Source: Comamonas testosteroni TK102
Lineage (GTDB): Bacteria; Pseudomonadota; Gammaproteobacteria; Burkholderiales; Burkholderiaceae_C
Reading direction: 5' to 3'
Assembly (NCBI RefSeq): GCF_000739375.1
Contig: NZ_CP006704.1
Coordinates: 62,001 to 126,000 of the forward strand
DNA: 64,000 bases
Shown here: in pieces, positions 51,860 through 61,169 of the stretch
Position numbering within the stretch: position 1 is the stretch's first letter
How the letters are laid out: each line of letters opens with the position of its first letter
Program-made: the position numbers and the translations under genes
The notes under the pieces: generated by a model
The model's database searches: none
Told to the model about the DNA's origin: nothing
The model's input: only the letters and a program-made list of their open reading frames with translations

Positions 51860-52555
51860 TCAGCGCGGCTCACGCAGTTGACGCGATGTCACGCCGCGCT
51901 CGCGCCGCAATGCATAGGCCAGGGCGCTTGCCGAGGCGTAGCCGCAGCGCAAGGCGGTCGCTTCGAGTGCAGCCCCCTGTTTGAGCTGCCGCACGGCAGC
52001 ATCCAGACGCAGGCCGCGAAGCCAGTCCTGCGGGGTGCGGTCCGTCAGCTCCACAAAACGGGCATGGAACTGGGCCACGCTCAGGTGCATCAAGCCCGCC
52101 AGTCTGGCCGTGGGCCAGCTTTCGTGCAAGGCGGCCTGGATCTGCTGCTGCAGCCGCAGCAGATCCAGTCCACGCCGCTGCAGCAAGGTGGGAGCCTGCA
52201 GCACCAGCGCCATTTGCGCGGCGGCCGACAGGCTTGACTGAGGAAAGCGCAGCGCCGGTGGCACGGCAAAGCGGCGCAGCTTGTCCAGCCCCTCGGCCAT
52301 GGGCGCATCGATCACCAGTACCTGGGTTTGCGGCGCGGCCAGATAACCATGGTCGGCCCCTGCGGGGATGACCATGCCGCAGGCGCTGTCTACAAAGCTG
52401 GGTCTGCCGGCCACCTCCAGCTCCATGCGGCCCTGCAGCGCAAACAGGATCTGGGCATAGTCGTGGGCATGGGCCTGATGCTCGCCGCTGTAGCTGCGCA
52501 CCGATGCCTGTGCCTGGTCAAGCACAGGGTGCGGGGATGCGGTGTCACGGCTCAT
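51860..52555 (-). CDS. AraC-family transcriptional regulator with cupin sensor
   Basis: The 231-residue protein has an N-terminal cupin (SGEHQAHAHDYAQILFALQG, metal- or ligand-type His cluster) and a C-terminal AraC DNA-binding domain with two HTHs (SVAQFHARFVELTDRTPQDW, then ALRCGYASASALAYAL). It most likely controls the EamA exporter directly downstream. Divergent AmpG-like gene begins about 100 bp away. Confidence 0.85.
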   Translation of the reverse strand: MSRDTASPHPVLDQAQASVRSYSGEHQAHAHDYAQILFALQGRMELEVAGRPSFVDSACGMVIPAGADHGYLAAPQTQVLVIDAPMAEGLDKLRRFAVPPALRFPQSSLSAAAQMALVLQAPTLLQRRGLDLLRLQQQIQAALHESWPTARLAGLMHLSVAQFHARFVELTDRTPQDWLRGLRLDAAVRQLKQGAALEATALRCGYASASALAYALRRERGVTSRQLREPR

Positions 52556-52658
52556 GGGTCAATCCTGCTTACAGAAAGAGACGGCGGTCGGGGCAATGGT
52601 AGCGCCCGGCGACTGGCGCGGGCAACCGATAATGCCCTCTGCCTCAGAGAACCAGACC

Positions 52659-54017
52659 ATGACCGAGTCGTCCCAAACAAGCCGCAATCCCTCTTCCGCA
52701 GACGTCGCCATCAAGCCCAAGCGCAGCTGGAGCCAGGCCTTCAAGGTCTACGCCCAGCCCACCAGCCTGCGCATGCTGGCCCTGGGCTTTTCGGCCGGCC
52801 TGCCCTTGCTGCTTGTGCTCGGTACCCTGAGCTTCTGGCTGCGCGAGGCCGATATTGACCGCACGACGATCGGATTCCTGAGCTGGGTGGGTCTGGCCTA
52901 TGCCTTCAAATGGGTTTGGTCCCCGCTTGTGGATCGTCTGCCACTGCCGGCGCTGACGCGGATGCTGGGCCGCCGCCGCAGCTGGCTGCTGTTTTCGCAG
53001 CTGCTGATCGTGGCCGGCCTGCTCGGCATGTCGTTCATGGACCCCAAGCAATCGCTGCAGCCCCTGGTGTGGTGCGCAGTGCTGGTGGCTTTCGGCTCGG
53101 CCACGCAGGATATTGCGCTTGATGCCTATCGCATAGAGTCCGCCAAGCTCGACGACCAGGCGGCCCTGGCGGCCACCTACCAGACCGGTTATCGCCTGGC
53201 CATGATCTGGGCCGGAGCCGGCGTTCTGTGGGTGGCGTCACAGGTGCAGGGGGATGTGCAGGGCTATATGGTGCAGGCCTGGCATGTGGCCTATACGGCC
53301 ATGGCGGCAAGCATGCTGGTGGGCATGATCACGGTGCTGCTCTCGCCCGAGCCTGAAACCCGCCCCATGGCACCGGCACGCAATGCCGCCGAATGGATCA
53401 AGGGCGCGCTGATTGCGCCGTTTGCCGACTTCGTCGGCCGCTATCGGTGGCAGGCGCTGCTGCTGCTGGCGCTGATCGGGCTGTATCGCGTCAGCGACGT
53501 GGTCATGGGCATCATGGCCAACCCGTTCTATGTGGACATGGGCTACACCAAGGAAGAGGTGGCCGCCGTGACCAAGGTGTTCGGCGTCATCATGACGCTG
53601 CTGGGCGGCTTCGTGGGCGGCACCATGGCCGTGCGCTGGGGCGTGATGCGTGTGCTGATGCTGGGGGCCGTGCTGTCGGCCTGCACCAATATGCTGTTTG
53701 CCTGGCTGGCCACGCGCGGCCATGACGTCGCGGCGCTGGTCTGGGTGGTCAGTGCCGACAATCTCGCCGGGGGGATCGCCTCGGCAGCCTTTATTGCCTA
53801 TCTCTCGGGCCTGACCAATGTGCAGTACTCGGCCACGCAATATGCGCTGTTCAGCTCCATGATGCTGCTGGCGCCCAAGTGGCTGGCGGGCTTCTCGGGG
53901 GTGTTTGTCGATACTTATGGTTACGAGGCATTCTTCCACACCACGGCGCTGATGGGCTTCCCGGTGCTGCTGCTGATTTTCCTGGCATCAAGAGTGAAAA
54001 TGGGCTCTGGCACTTGA
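52659..54017 (+). CDS. AmpG-like MFS transporter (muropeptide permease family)
   Basis: A membrane protein of about 452 residues with 12 spans and the AmpG landmarks: LRMLALGFSAGLPLLLVLGT, the TM3-4 loop WVWSPLVDR, and SATQDIALDAYRIE. AmpG imports anhydromuropeptides for cell-wall recycling. Start uncertain: ATG 52659 gives the normal length, while ATG 52632 adds nine residues; neither has a strong ribosome site. The gene is divergent from the AraC regulator. Confidence 0.88.
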   Translation: MTESSQTSRNPSSADVAIKPKRSWSQAFKVYAQPTSLRMLALGFSAGLPLLLVLGTLSFWLREADIDRTTIGFLSWVGLAYAFKWVWSPLVDRLPLPALTRMLGRRRSWLLFSQLLIVAGLLGMSFMDPKQSLQPLVWCAVLVAFGSATQDIALDAYRIESAKLDDQAALAATYQTGYRLAMIWAGAGVLWVASQVQGDVQGYMVQAWHVAYTAMAASMLVGMITVLLSPEPETRPMAPARNAAEWIKGALIAPFADFVGRYRWQALLLLALIGLYRVSDVVMGIMANPFYVDMGYTKEEVAAVTKVFGVIMTLLGGFVGGTMAVRWGVMRVLMLGAVLSACTNMLFAWLATRGHDVAALVWVVSADNLAGGIASAAFIAYLSGLTNVQYSATQYALFSSMMLLAPKWLAGFSGVFVDTYGYEAFFHTTALMGFPVLLLIFLASRVKMGSGT

Positions 54018-54142
54018 TGGGAAAGCGCTGTTAGCTATTGTTTTTTGGTGCGTGTAGCGTTTACCGAACTTTACGCGCCAGACAAGAGCAGATCATCTGC
54101 GTGCTGCAGCATGGTGCCTTGAAGAAATATCGAGGCGCGAGC

Positions 54143-54892
54143 ATGACTACACTGCCCCCTATGAGCACGCACCAACTTCTGATGATTGAGGACGACGTTC
54201 GCCTGGCGCAAATGGTGAGCGATTATCTGGGCAATAACGGCCTGGAAGTGACCCATATGGCCGATGGCAAGAGCGGCCTGGAACAGCTGCAGCCCAGCGA
54301 TGGCGGCTCGGTCGAGCTGCCCGATCTGGTGATCCTGGACCTGATGCTGCCGGATATGGACGGCCTTGAAGTCTGCCGCCGCATACGTTCCATGCCTGGT
54401 GCCCCCGCACAGGTCCCGGTGCTGATGCTGACCGCCAAGGGAGATCCCATGGACCGCATCATCGGCCTGGAGCTGGGCGCCGACGACTATCTGCCCAAGC
54501 CTTTCGAGCCGCGCGAGCTGCTGGCCCGCATTCGCGCCATCCTGCGCCGCAAAGGTGGCGAGAGCCAGGCGGCGCCCGCGAATGCCGTCATGCGCTTCGG
54601 CAGCCTGGAAATCGATCGTGATGCCCGTACCGTGTCGGTGGGCGAGCAGCAGGCCGATCTCACTTCCTACCAGTTCGATCTGCTGGTGGCGCTGGCCGAG
54701 CGCGCCGGTCGCGTGCTGACGCGCGACCAGATCATGGAAGCCGTGAGAGGGCGCGAACTGGAGGCCTTCGATCGTTCGATCGACGTGCATATGGGCCGCA
54801 TCCGCGCCGCGATCGAGGCCGACCCCAAGGCTCCCAAGCGCATTCTCACGGTGCGCGGTGTGGGCTATGTTTTTGCCAAGCAACAAGACTGA
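54143..54892 (+). CDS. OmpR-family response regulator
   Basis: The 249-residue regulator has a receiver domain with acidic pocket EDD (residues 16-18), phospho-acceptor Asp66 (VILDLMLPD), and Lys in ADDYLPKPFEP, followed by an OmpR winged helix (RVLTRDQIMEAVRGRE, VRGVGYVF). It resembles RstA. The start could also be ATG 54161 (MSTHQLLMIEDD). Its stop overlaps the kinase start by one base, so they are coupled. Confidence 0.93.
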   Translation: MTTLPPMSTHQLLMIEDDVRLAQMVSDYLGNNGLEVTHMADGKSGLEQLQPSDGGSVELPDLVILDLMLPDMDGLEVCRRIRSMPGAPAQVPVLMLTAKGDPMDRIIGLELGADDYLPKPFEPRELLARIRAILRRKGGESQAAPANAVMRFGSLEIDRDARTVSVGEQQADLTSYQFDLLVALAERAGRVLTRDQIMEAVRGRELEAFDRSIDVHMGRIRAAIEADPKAPKRILTVRGVGYVFAKQQD

Positions 54893-56112
54893 TGAAGCTG
54901 CTGCATGTCTTCTCTCAGCGCCTGTATCTGCGCATCTGGCTGGCCGTGGTGGTCGGTGTGGCCGTGCTCACGCTTTGCGTGGCCTGGGCCTGGAATATTG
55001 CCGAGGAACAGCGCGCGCAGAACAGCACCACACCGCCTTCGCGCGAGATGGTGCTCAAAGGCCCCGAGGGCGAGGTGGTGGTGGAGGGGCGTGGCAACCG
55101 CGTCTCCGGCTCGCCCGTAGATGGCGTGCGTTTTGAAATTGCCGCCAGGGACGGGCAGGTCTATGAGCTGTGGATGGCGCCGCGCGAGTGGCGTGAGGGT
55201 CGCCCTCCACCGCGTGATGGTGCCGTGGCCTTCTGGCTGCGGCCACCGTTCGGCTTTCTGTGGATGCTGGGCCTAGTCGGCGTGGCGGTGGTTGTGGGCG
55301 TGTTCCCCATCATTCGCCGCCTGCTCAAGCGTCTGGAAAATCTGCAGCGCGGCGTCAAGCGCTTCGGCGAGGGCGATCTGTCGGTGCGCGTGCCCGAGCA
55401 CGGCCATGACGAGGTGGCCGATCTGGCACACCAGTTCAACGCCGCTGCCGCGCGCATCGAGACCTTGATGACCTCTCACAAGTCTTTGCTGGCCAATGCC
55501 TCGCATGAGCTGCGTTCGCCGCTGACGCGCATCCGCATGGGCCTGGAGTTCATGGGCGACGATCCGGCCAGTGCACGTGCCAAGGCCGAGATCCAGCGCA
55601 ATATTGGCGAGTTGGACCAACTGGTCGACGAGATCCTGCTGGCCAGCCGGCTGGACTCCAGCGAGGTCGATGTGGGCACGGTGGAGTCGGTCGATCTGAT
55701 CGGTCTGGCGGCCGAGGAATGCGCGCGCATCGATGCCGATCTGGAGATGCAGACCGATGGTCCGCTGGAGGTGCAAGGTATTGCGAAACTGCTGCGCCGC
55801 GCCGTGCGCAATCTGCTGGAGAACGCGCGCCGCTACAGCGAGGGCGAGATCACGCTGTCCCTGTCCAGGCAGGACGATATGGCCGTGATTCGCGTCGAGG
55901 ACCATGGCCCTGGCGTTCCCCAGGCGCAGCGTGAGCGTATTTTCGAAAAGTTCTATCGCCTGCCTGGCGCCAGCGAGCGCTCCGGCGGTGTGGGTCTGGG
56001 TCTGTCGCTGGTGCGGTCGATCGCCGAGCGGCATGGAGGGACTGTGCACTGCGAGGCACGCCAGGATGGCCGTAGCGGTGCGAGCTTTGTGATCTGTCTG
56101 CCGCTGGTCTGA
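54892..56112 (+). CDS. Sensor histidine kinase of the adjacent OmpR-type regulator
   Basis: The 406-residue kinase has a membrane span at residues about 13-35, a short periplasmic domain of about 85 residues, a second span (LWMLGLVGVAVVVGVFPII), HAMP, the phospho-acceptor His205 (ASHELRSPLTRIRMG), and an HATPase domain with NLLENARRY, VEDHGPGVP and GGVGLGLSLVRSIAE. The small acidic periplasmic sensor resembles RstB/PmrB-type sensors of cations or envelope stress; the ligand is unknown. A bidirectional terminator follows. Confidence 0.93.
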   Translation: MKLLHVFSQRLYLRIWLAVVVGVAVLTLCVAWAWNIAEEQRAQNSTTPPSREMVLKGPEGEVVVEGRGNRVSGSPVDGVRFEIAARDGQVYELWMAPREWREGRPPPRDGAVAFWLRPPFGFLWMLGLVGVAVVVGVFPIIRRLLKRLENLQRGVKRFGEGDLSVRVPEHGHDEVADLAHQFNAAAARIETLMTSHKSLLANASHELRSPLTRIRMGLEFMGDDPASARAKAEIQRNIGELDQLVDEILLASRLDSSEVDVGTVESVDLIGLAAEECARIDADLEMQTDGPLEVQGIAKLLRRAVRNLLENARRYSEGEITLSLSRQDDMAVIRVEDHGPGVPQAQRERIFEKFYRLPGASERSGGVGLGLSLVRSIAERHGGTVHCEARQDGRSGASFVICLPLV

Positions 56113-56126
56113 TCCGGCTCCCCCAG

Positions 56127-56165
56127 AAAAAAGCCCCGCAGATCTCGTCCTGCGGGGCTTTTTGT
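56127..56165. terminator. Bidirectional terminator between the kinase and ugd
   Basis: AAAAAAGCCCCGCAG pairs with CTGCGGGGCTTTTT, with A and T tracts on both flanks, serving the converging kinase and ugd transcripts. Confidence 0.9.
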
Positions 56166-56166
56166 T

Positions 56167-57504
56167 TCAGTACGGTGGCTGGGCGGGTCGGCCTATGGAG
56201 ACATAGCCCAGGCCATGGCTGGCAGGTAGGGAAGGCTCGTAGAGATTGCGGCCGTCGAAAATCATTCTGTCGCGCAGCGTTGAGGCCAGCAGGTCAAAGT
56301 CCGGAGCGCGGAAGATCTGCCATTCAGTCACGATGGCCAGGCAGTCTGCATCCTTTACGGCAGCCAGAGGGCTATCTGCCAACTGCAGGTCGGCACGCTC
56401 GCCGTAGATCCGGTGGGCTTCCTTCATGGCCACGGGATCGTAGGCCTTCACCTTGGCGCCGGCAGCCCAGAGCGACTCCAGCAGATTGCGGCTGGGCGCT
56501 TCGCGCATATCGTCGGTATTGGGCTTGAAGGCCAGGCCCCAGACGGCGATGGTCTTGCCCTCAAGCTGGCCGTTGTAGAAGGCGCTGATACGCTCGAACA
56601 GCACATTGCGCTGGGCATGGTTACGGTCTTCTACGGCGTTGAGCAGCAGAGGCTCGAAATCGACTTCCCTGGCGGTGTGGATCAGCGCCTTCACATCCTT
56701 CGGAAAGCAGCTGCCGCCATAGCCCACGCCCGGGTAGATGAAGTGATAGCCAATGCGCGGGTCGCTGCCAATGCCGCGGCGCACGGCCTCCACATTGGCA
56801 CCCAACTTTTCCGCCAGATTGGCGATTTCGTTCATGAAGCTTATCTTGGTCGCCAGCATGGCATTGGCCGCGTATTTGGTCAGCTCTGCGCTTCGGACAT
56901 CCATCACCACGATCTTGTCGCGGTTGCGGTTGAAAGGCGCGTACAGCTCGCGCAGCTTGGTTTCGGAAGCCGGGTTGCCGGTGCCGATGATGATGCGGTC
57001 CGGGCGCTGGCAATCGCCCACGGCAGCCCCCTCCTTGAGGAACTCGGGGTTGGATACCACGTCGAACGCATGCTGCAGATTGCGTTGTGCAAGGCCTTCG
57101 GCGATCACGGCCGAGACCTTGTCCGCCGTGCCCACGGGCACGGTCGATTTGTTGATGACGATGCGCGGACCGTCCATGTGCTGGGCGATGGTGCGGGCCA
57201 CGGCCAGCACATATTGCAGGTCGGCGCTGCCGTCTTCGTCGGGCGGCGTGCCCACGGCCAGAAAGATCAGCTCGCTGTGCGCCACGCCTTCGGCGGCATT
57301 GGTGGTGAACTGCAAACGGCCCAGTTGCTGATTGTTGATGACGAGTGCATCGAGGCCAGGTTCATGGATGGGGATCTGGCCGGCCTTGAGTGCCGCGACC
57401 TTCTTCTCATCCACATCCACACAAAGCACCTGGTGGCCTACGTCGGCCAGCACGGCGCCTTGCACAAGACCGACATAGCCGGTACCAAAGACAGTAACTT
57501 TCAT
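56167..57504 (-). CDS. ugd: UDP-glucose 6-dehydrogenase
   Basis: It oxidises UDP-glucose to UDP-glucuronate with two NAD+. The 445-residue protein has the NAD fold [33 protein letters not shown], and the catalytic Cys266 in [16 protein letters not shown]. Its ATG overlaps the stop of the epimerase gene (ATGA), showing coupled translation in the operon GT39-epimerase-ugd. The product is the direct substrate of that epimerase. Confidence 0.96.
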   Translation of the reverse strand: MKVTVFGTGYVGLVQGAVLADVGHQVLCVDVDEKKVAALKAGQIPIHEPGLDALVINNQQLGRLQFTTNAAEGVAHSELIFLAVGTPPDEDGSADLQYVLAVARTIAQHMDGPRIVINKSTVPVGTADKVSAVIAEGLAQRNLQHAFDVVSNPEFLKEGAAVGDCQRPDRIIIGTGNPASETKLRELYAPFNRNRDKIVVMDVRSAELTKYAANAMLATKISFMNEIANLAEKLGANVEAVRRGIGSDPRIGYHFIYPGVGYGGSCFPKDVKALIHTAREVDFEPLLLNAVEDRNHAQRNVLFERISAFYNGQLEGKTIAVWGLAFKPNTDDMREAPSRNLLESLWAAGAKVKAYDPVAMKEAHRIYGERADLQLADSPLAAVKDADCLAIVTEWQIFRAPDFDLLASTLRDRMIFDGRNLYEPSLPASHGLGYVSIGRPAQPPY

Positions 57505-58511
57505 ACGCGATAAAAAGAGCGATACCAATCCACAAAATTCTGCACGCCAGTGGCCACGGGCATGGCTGGCGAGAAGCCGACCCAGGCTTGCAGGGCTCGT
57601 GTGTCCGCCGATGTGCTGTGCATGTCTCCGGGCTGTATGGGCAGCATTTGCTTGCGAGCGGTAATTTGCAGGGCGCCCTCCAAGGCGGCGATGTAGTCCA
57701 TCAGCACGGTGGGTGTGTTGTTGCCGATGTTGAAGATGCGATAGGGCGCAGTGCTGGTGCCAGGGTTGGGGTTCCGGCTGTCGTAGCTGGCGTCGGGTGT
57801 GGCGGGCTTGTCCAGCACGCGCATGATGCCTTCGACGATATCGTCGATATAGGTGAAGTCGCGCACCAGCTTGCCTTCGCCATAGACATCGATGCTCTCG
57901 CCCGCCAGCATGGCCTTGGTGAACTTGAACAAGGCCATGTCGGGGCGGCCCCAGGGACCATATACCGTGAAGAAGCGCAGACCTGTGGTGGGAATGCCGT
58001 ACAGGTGCGCATAGCTATGGGCCATCAGCTCATTGGCCTTCTTGGTGGCTGCGTAGTAGCTGATGGGGTGGTCCACCGCATCGCTTTCGGCAAACGGCAT
58101 CTTGGTGTTGCCACCATAGACGCTGGAGCTGCTGGCATAGACCAGATGCTCGATCTGGTGCTTGCGGCAGCCTTGCAGGACATTGCCAAAGCCCAGCAGA
58201 TTCGAGTCGGTGTAGTCGTCGGGCTGATCGATGGAGTAGCGCACCCCGGCTTGTGCGGCCAGGTGCAGAACTTTGCCGGGGGCTACCTTGGCAAACAGGT
58301 CGGCCATCCCTTGCCGCTCCGCCAGATCGAGTTCCACGAAGCGGAAGTGGGCATGTGGGCGCAACTCGGCGAGGCGGGCATGCTTGAGCGCCACGTCGTA
58401 GTAGTTGTTGAGGTTGTCGATACCAACCACGGGCACACCTTGCTCAAGCAGCCGCTTGGCGCAATGCATGCCGATAAAGCCGGCACAGCCGGTGATCAGA
58501 ACGGGATTCAT
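57501..58511 (-). CDS. UDP-glucuronate 4-epimerase family protein
   Basis: The 336-residue SDR enzyme has TGCAGFIG at residues 8-15, the serine-rich [16 protein letters not shown] block, and the Tyr-x-x-x-Lys pair in [12 protein letters not shown]. The sequence, including the [11 protein letters not shown] and [14 protein letters not shown] segments, is that of UDP-GlcA 4-epimerases giving UDP-galacturonate. It overlaps the GT39 gene upstream and ugd downstream by four bases each. Confidence 0.92.
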   Translation of the reverse strand: MNPVLITGCAGFIGMHCAKRLLEQGVPVVGIDNLNNYYDVALKHARLAELRPHAHFRFVELDLAERQGMADLFAKVAPGKVLHLAAQAGVRYSIDQPDDYTDSNLLGFGNVLQGCRKHQIEHLVYASSSSVYGGNTKMPFAESDAVDHPISYYAATKKANELMAHSYAHLYGIPTTGLRFFTVYGPWGRPDMALFKFTKAMLAGESIDVYGEGKLVRDFTYIDDIVEGIMRVLDKPATPDASYDSRNPNPGTSTAPYRIFNIGNNTPTVLMDYIAALEGALQITARKQMLPIQPGDMHSTSADTRALQAWVGFSPAMPVATGVQNFVDWYRSFYRV

Positions 58512-60013
58512 GGGGCAATCCAGAGATATTGGTATTGCGCAGGTGTTGCGCTGGCAGGCATTTTCTCGAAAGGCATGCTCAGTGTCTGCAGCGCGGTTTT
58601 TGCCTGGGTGGTGAAGATGCCGTCCCACCAGCCCGCGACGGGCTTGTCGGCACGTGTGATCAACAGCAGGCCGCCTGCGGTATCGGCGCCGGCCTGAGAC
58701 AGGCACTGCCTCAGCTGTGCGCCATCGGAGCAGCCCAGGGCGTAGGTTTGCGGGAACTGCGAATGCAGCATGGCCGCCATCATATGGTCCGAGCCGACGA
58801 TGACGCCCTTGCCGTCATAACCGGCCTTGCGCAGTTCCTGGGCCAGTGTCTTGACCGGATGGTTGAGCTCGTCGGGATCGTTCTTGCGGCCGCCCTGCCA
58901 GGGGCGCAGCGTGGCCATGATCAGAAAGATCAGGGCAAAGACGATGACGAAGACGGTGAACATGCGGCCCACGCCCTGTTCCAGCAGTGCAGGGCGCCAG
59001 ACATACAGGGCCAAGGGTGCAATGGACGTCAGAGGCAGCATCCAGCGCTGCTTGAAGTCCGTGACATCAGCTGCCAGCACCATGCCCAGCAGGCAGACGG
59101 CAATGACGAGCAGGTAGTTGCGCAGCAAAGGCCTGGCCCATTCCTGGCCCTGCAAAAACGCGTCGGTGCCTGGCTTCCAGAGTCTGGAGCGATAGCTGAG
59201 CACGGCGGCAATCAGCCACAGGCCCAAGGTGGAAAGCAGGGCCTTGAGCAGATTGCCCAGACCTTTCAGGTGCGAAGCCTCGGTGGAGATGGACATCTTC
59301 TGTACGGTCTCTGTGGTTGCCATGCCCCAGTGCGAGGCCAGCCAGAAGGCATGGGGCGCAAACACCAGCAAGCCCACCAGCGGAGCCAGCCACCAGCCCC
59401 TGGCGAAGATGGCGCGACGTACCTGCGTCACCGACATGGAGGCCACGAACAAGGCGCCAATGAGCATGGCATAGCTGTATTTGGACAGCATGCCCAGACC
59501 GCAGAAGAGGCCGATCCATACAAAATTGATGACTTGCGGCTTTTGCACCTGGCGCAGTACCGCCCACCACAAGCCCATGGTCATGGCCGTCACCATCACC
59601 GTATGGGTCTGGTCGCGCAGCGAGTCCCAGCCGAAAGGCGGCATCAGCAGCAGACCTGCGGCCACCCACCACGCGCCTTTGCGATCGAGCAACTCCCGGC
59701 CCGCCAGCCAGGCCAGGCAGTAGGTCAGGGCGATCAGCAGATGTTTGAGCAGGGCCAGAGCCAGCACCGAGGGGCCGAGAATCTGGCAGACCGCCCATTG
59801 CATCCAGGTATACAGAGGCGGCTGCGGGCCATAGCCCAGATGCAATTGCTGGGCCCAGAGAATCTGTTCGGACTCGTCCCATTTCATGCCCGCGGAAATG
59901 CTGATGCGGGAAACGATATGGGCACAAACTAAAAGAGCCAGCCATATCCATGGCTTGGTATATAGGGCTTGCTGCCAGTCGGGGCGAATAGAAGTCGAGG
60001 AGTTTGATGCCAT
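58508..60013 (-). CDS. GT39-type membrane glycosyltransferase (ArnT/Rgt-like)
   Basis: A 501-residue membrane protein with about ten to twelve spans and a C-terminal soluble domain. The first large loop carries the acidic pair Asp46-Glu47 (MKWDESEQIL) used by polyprenyl-phosphate-sugar transferases, followed by PPLYTWMQW. Such enzymes take a sugar from undecaprenyl phosphate and add it to lipid A, LPS core or protein. Downstream UDP-uronate genes and the divergent GT2 gene suggest a galacturonic-acid donor. Start at ATG 60013 is the first that precedes the conserved part. Confidence 0.82.
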   Translation of the reverse strand: MASNSSTSIRPDWQQALYTKPWIWLALLVCAHIVSRISISAGMKWDESEQILWAQQLHLGYGPQPPLYTWMQWAVCQILGPSVLALALLKHLLIALTYCLAWLAGRELLDRKGAWWVAAGLLLMPPFGWDSLRDQTHTVMVTAMTMGLWWAVLRQVQKPQVINFVWIGLFCGLGMLSKYSYAMLIGALFVASMSVTQVRRAIFARGWWLAPLVGLLVFAPHAFWLASHWGMATTETVQKMSISTEASHLKGLGNLLKALLSTLGLWLIAAVLSYRSRLWKPGTDAFLQGQEWARPLLRNYLLVIAVCLLGMVLAADVTDFKQRWMLPLTSIAPLALYVWRPALLEQGVGRMFTVFVIVFALIFLIMATLRPWQGGRKNDPDELNHPVKTLAQELRKAGYDGKGVIVGSDHMMAAMLHSQFPQTYALGCSDGAQLRQCLSQAGADTAGGLLLITRADKPVAGWWDGIFTTQAKTALQTLSMPFEKMPASATPAQYQYLWIAP

Positions 60014-60152
60014 AGGATTTGGCGAGTGCACATGTTTTGATAGTGCGCACTTACGATTGCGCTTGGCTTTGCAGGCCAAACAATGGGCCTGGCGCAAATG
60101 GCACCTAGGGTATTCAGTTAGTATAGGTGACTGTTATCCAAAATCATTGAGC

Positions 60153-61169
60153 ATGACGTCCGTGCACGATTCCAATCCCGAAGTTTCCATCGTTGTTCCT
60201 GTTTATAACGAGTTCGATAATCTGCCCGACCTGGTGGCCCGTATTGACGAGGCCATGCGCACCCAGCCGCTGAGCTACGAACTGATTGCGGTGGACGATG
60301 GCTCGACGGATGGCAGTGCCAGGCGTCTGCGCGAGCTGGCCGAGCAGCATCCCTGGGTGCGTGCCGTCTGTCTGGTACGCAACTACGGGCAGTCCAGCGC
60401 CCTGCAGGCCGGTTTTGACCGCGTGCGCGGCCGTTATGTGGTCACGCTGGATGCCGACCTGCAAAACGAACCCGGCGATATTCCGCTGTTGCTGGAGCGT
60501 CTGGAAAACGACCCCGATGTGGACATGATCTCGGGCTGGCGCAAGAACCGCCAGGACAAGGCGCTGTCGCGCCGTCTGCCCTCGGTGCTGGCCAACCGCC
60601 TGATTTCCAAATTCACCAATGTGCAGCTGCATGACTACGGCTGCGCATTGAAGGCCTACCGCCGCGAGATCATCGACCGCATTCGCCTTTACGGCGAAAT
60701 GCACCGCTTCATTCCCTCGCTGGCGCGTGATGCCGGCGCGCGTATCACGGAGATTCCGGTGCGTCACCATGCACGCACGCGCGGTGTCTCCAAGTACGGC
60801 ATAGATCGCACTTTCCGGGTGATTCTGGATCTGATCTTCATTGTCTTCTTCATGCGCTTTCGCCAGCGCCCGCTGCATGCCTTTGGCGGCATGGGACTGT
60901 GGATGGCCACGCCTGGCGTGCTGATTCTGCTGTGGCTGCTGGCGCAGAAGATCATGGGCGAATCGATTGGAGGCCGTCCCCTGTTGATGGCTGGGGTCAT
61001 GCTGGTGCTGATGGGCATGCAGTTCATCGCGGCGGGTCTGATCGGCGAGCTGCTGACGCGTATCTATTACGAGTCGGGCAGCGGTCTCCAGTACTACGCC
61101 AAGGATTACGGCTCCGCCGGGTACAGGGCCGAAGACAAGGCAGCGAAAACCGAGACCACGCTCCTGTGA
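60153..61169 (+). CDS. GT2 polyprenyl-phosphate glycosyltransferase (GtrB/ArnC/DPM-like)
   Basis: The 338-residue enzyme has a GT-A domain with Asp48-Asp49 (AVDDGSTDGS) and the DxD motif Asp100-x-Asp102 (LDADLQNEP), then an amphipathic Arg-rich segment and two C-terminal spans (MATPGVLILLWLLAQ, LMGMQFIAAGLIGELLTRIY). This layout is that of enzymes loading a sugar onto undecaprenyl phosphate at the cytoplasmic face. It is divergent from the GT39 gene, its likely user. Upstream frame extension lacks homology. The next gene overlaps by four bases. Confidence 0.9.
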   Translation: MTSVHDSNPEVSIVVPVYNEFDNLPDLVARIDEAMRTQPLSYELIAVDDGSTDGSARRLRELAEQHPWVRAVCLVRNYGQSSALQAGFDRVRGRYVVTLDADLQNEPGDIPLLLERLENDPDVDMISGWRKNRQDKALSRRLPSVLANRLISKFTNVQLHDYGCALKAYRREIIDRIRLYGEMHRFIPSLARDAGARITEIPVRHHARTRGVSKYGIDRTFRVILDLIFIVFFMRFRQRPLHAFGGMGLWMATPGVLILLWLLAQKIMGESIGGRPLLMAGVMLVLMGMQFIAAGLIGELLTRIYYESGSGLQYYAKDYGSAGYRAEDKAAKTETTLL

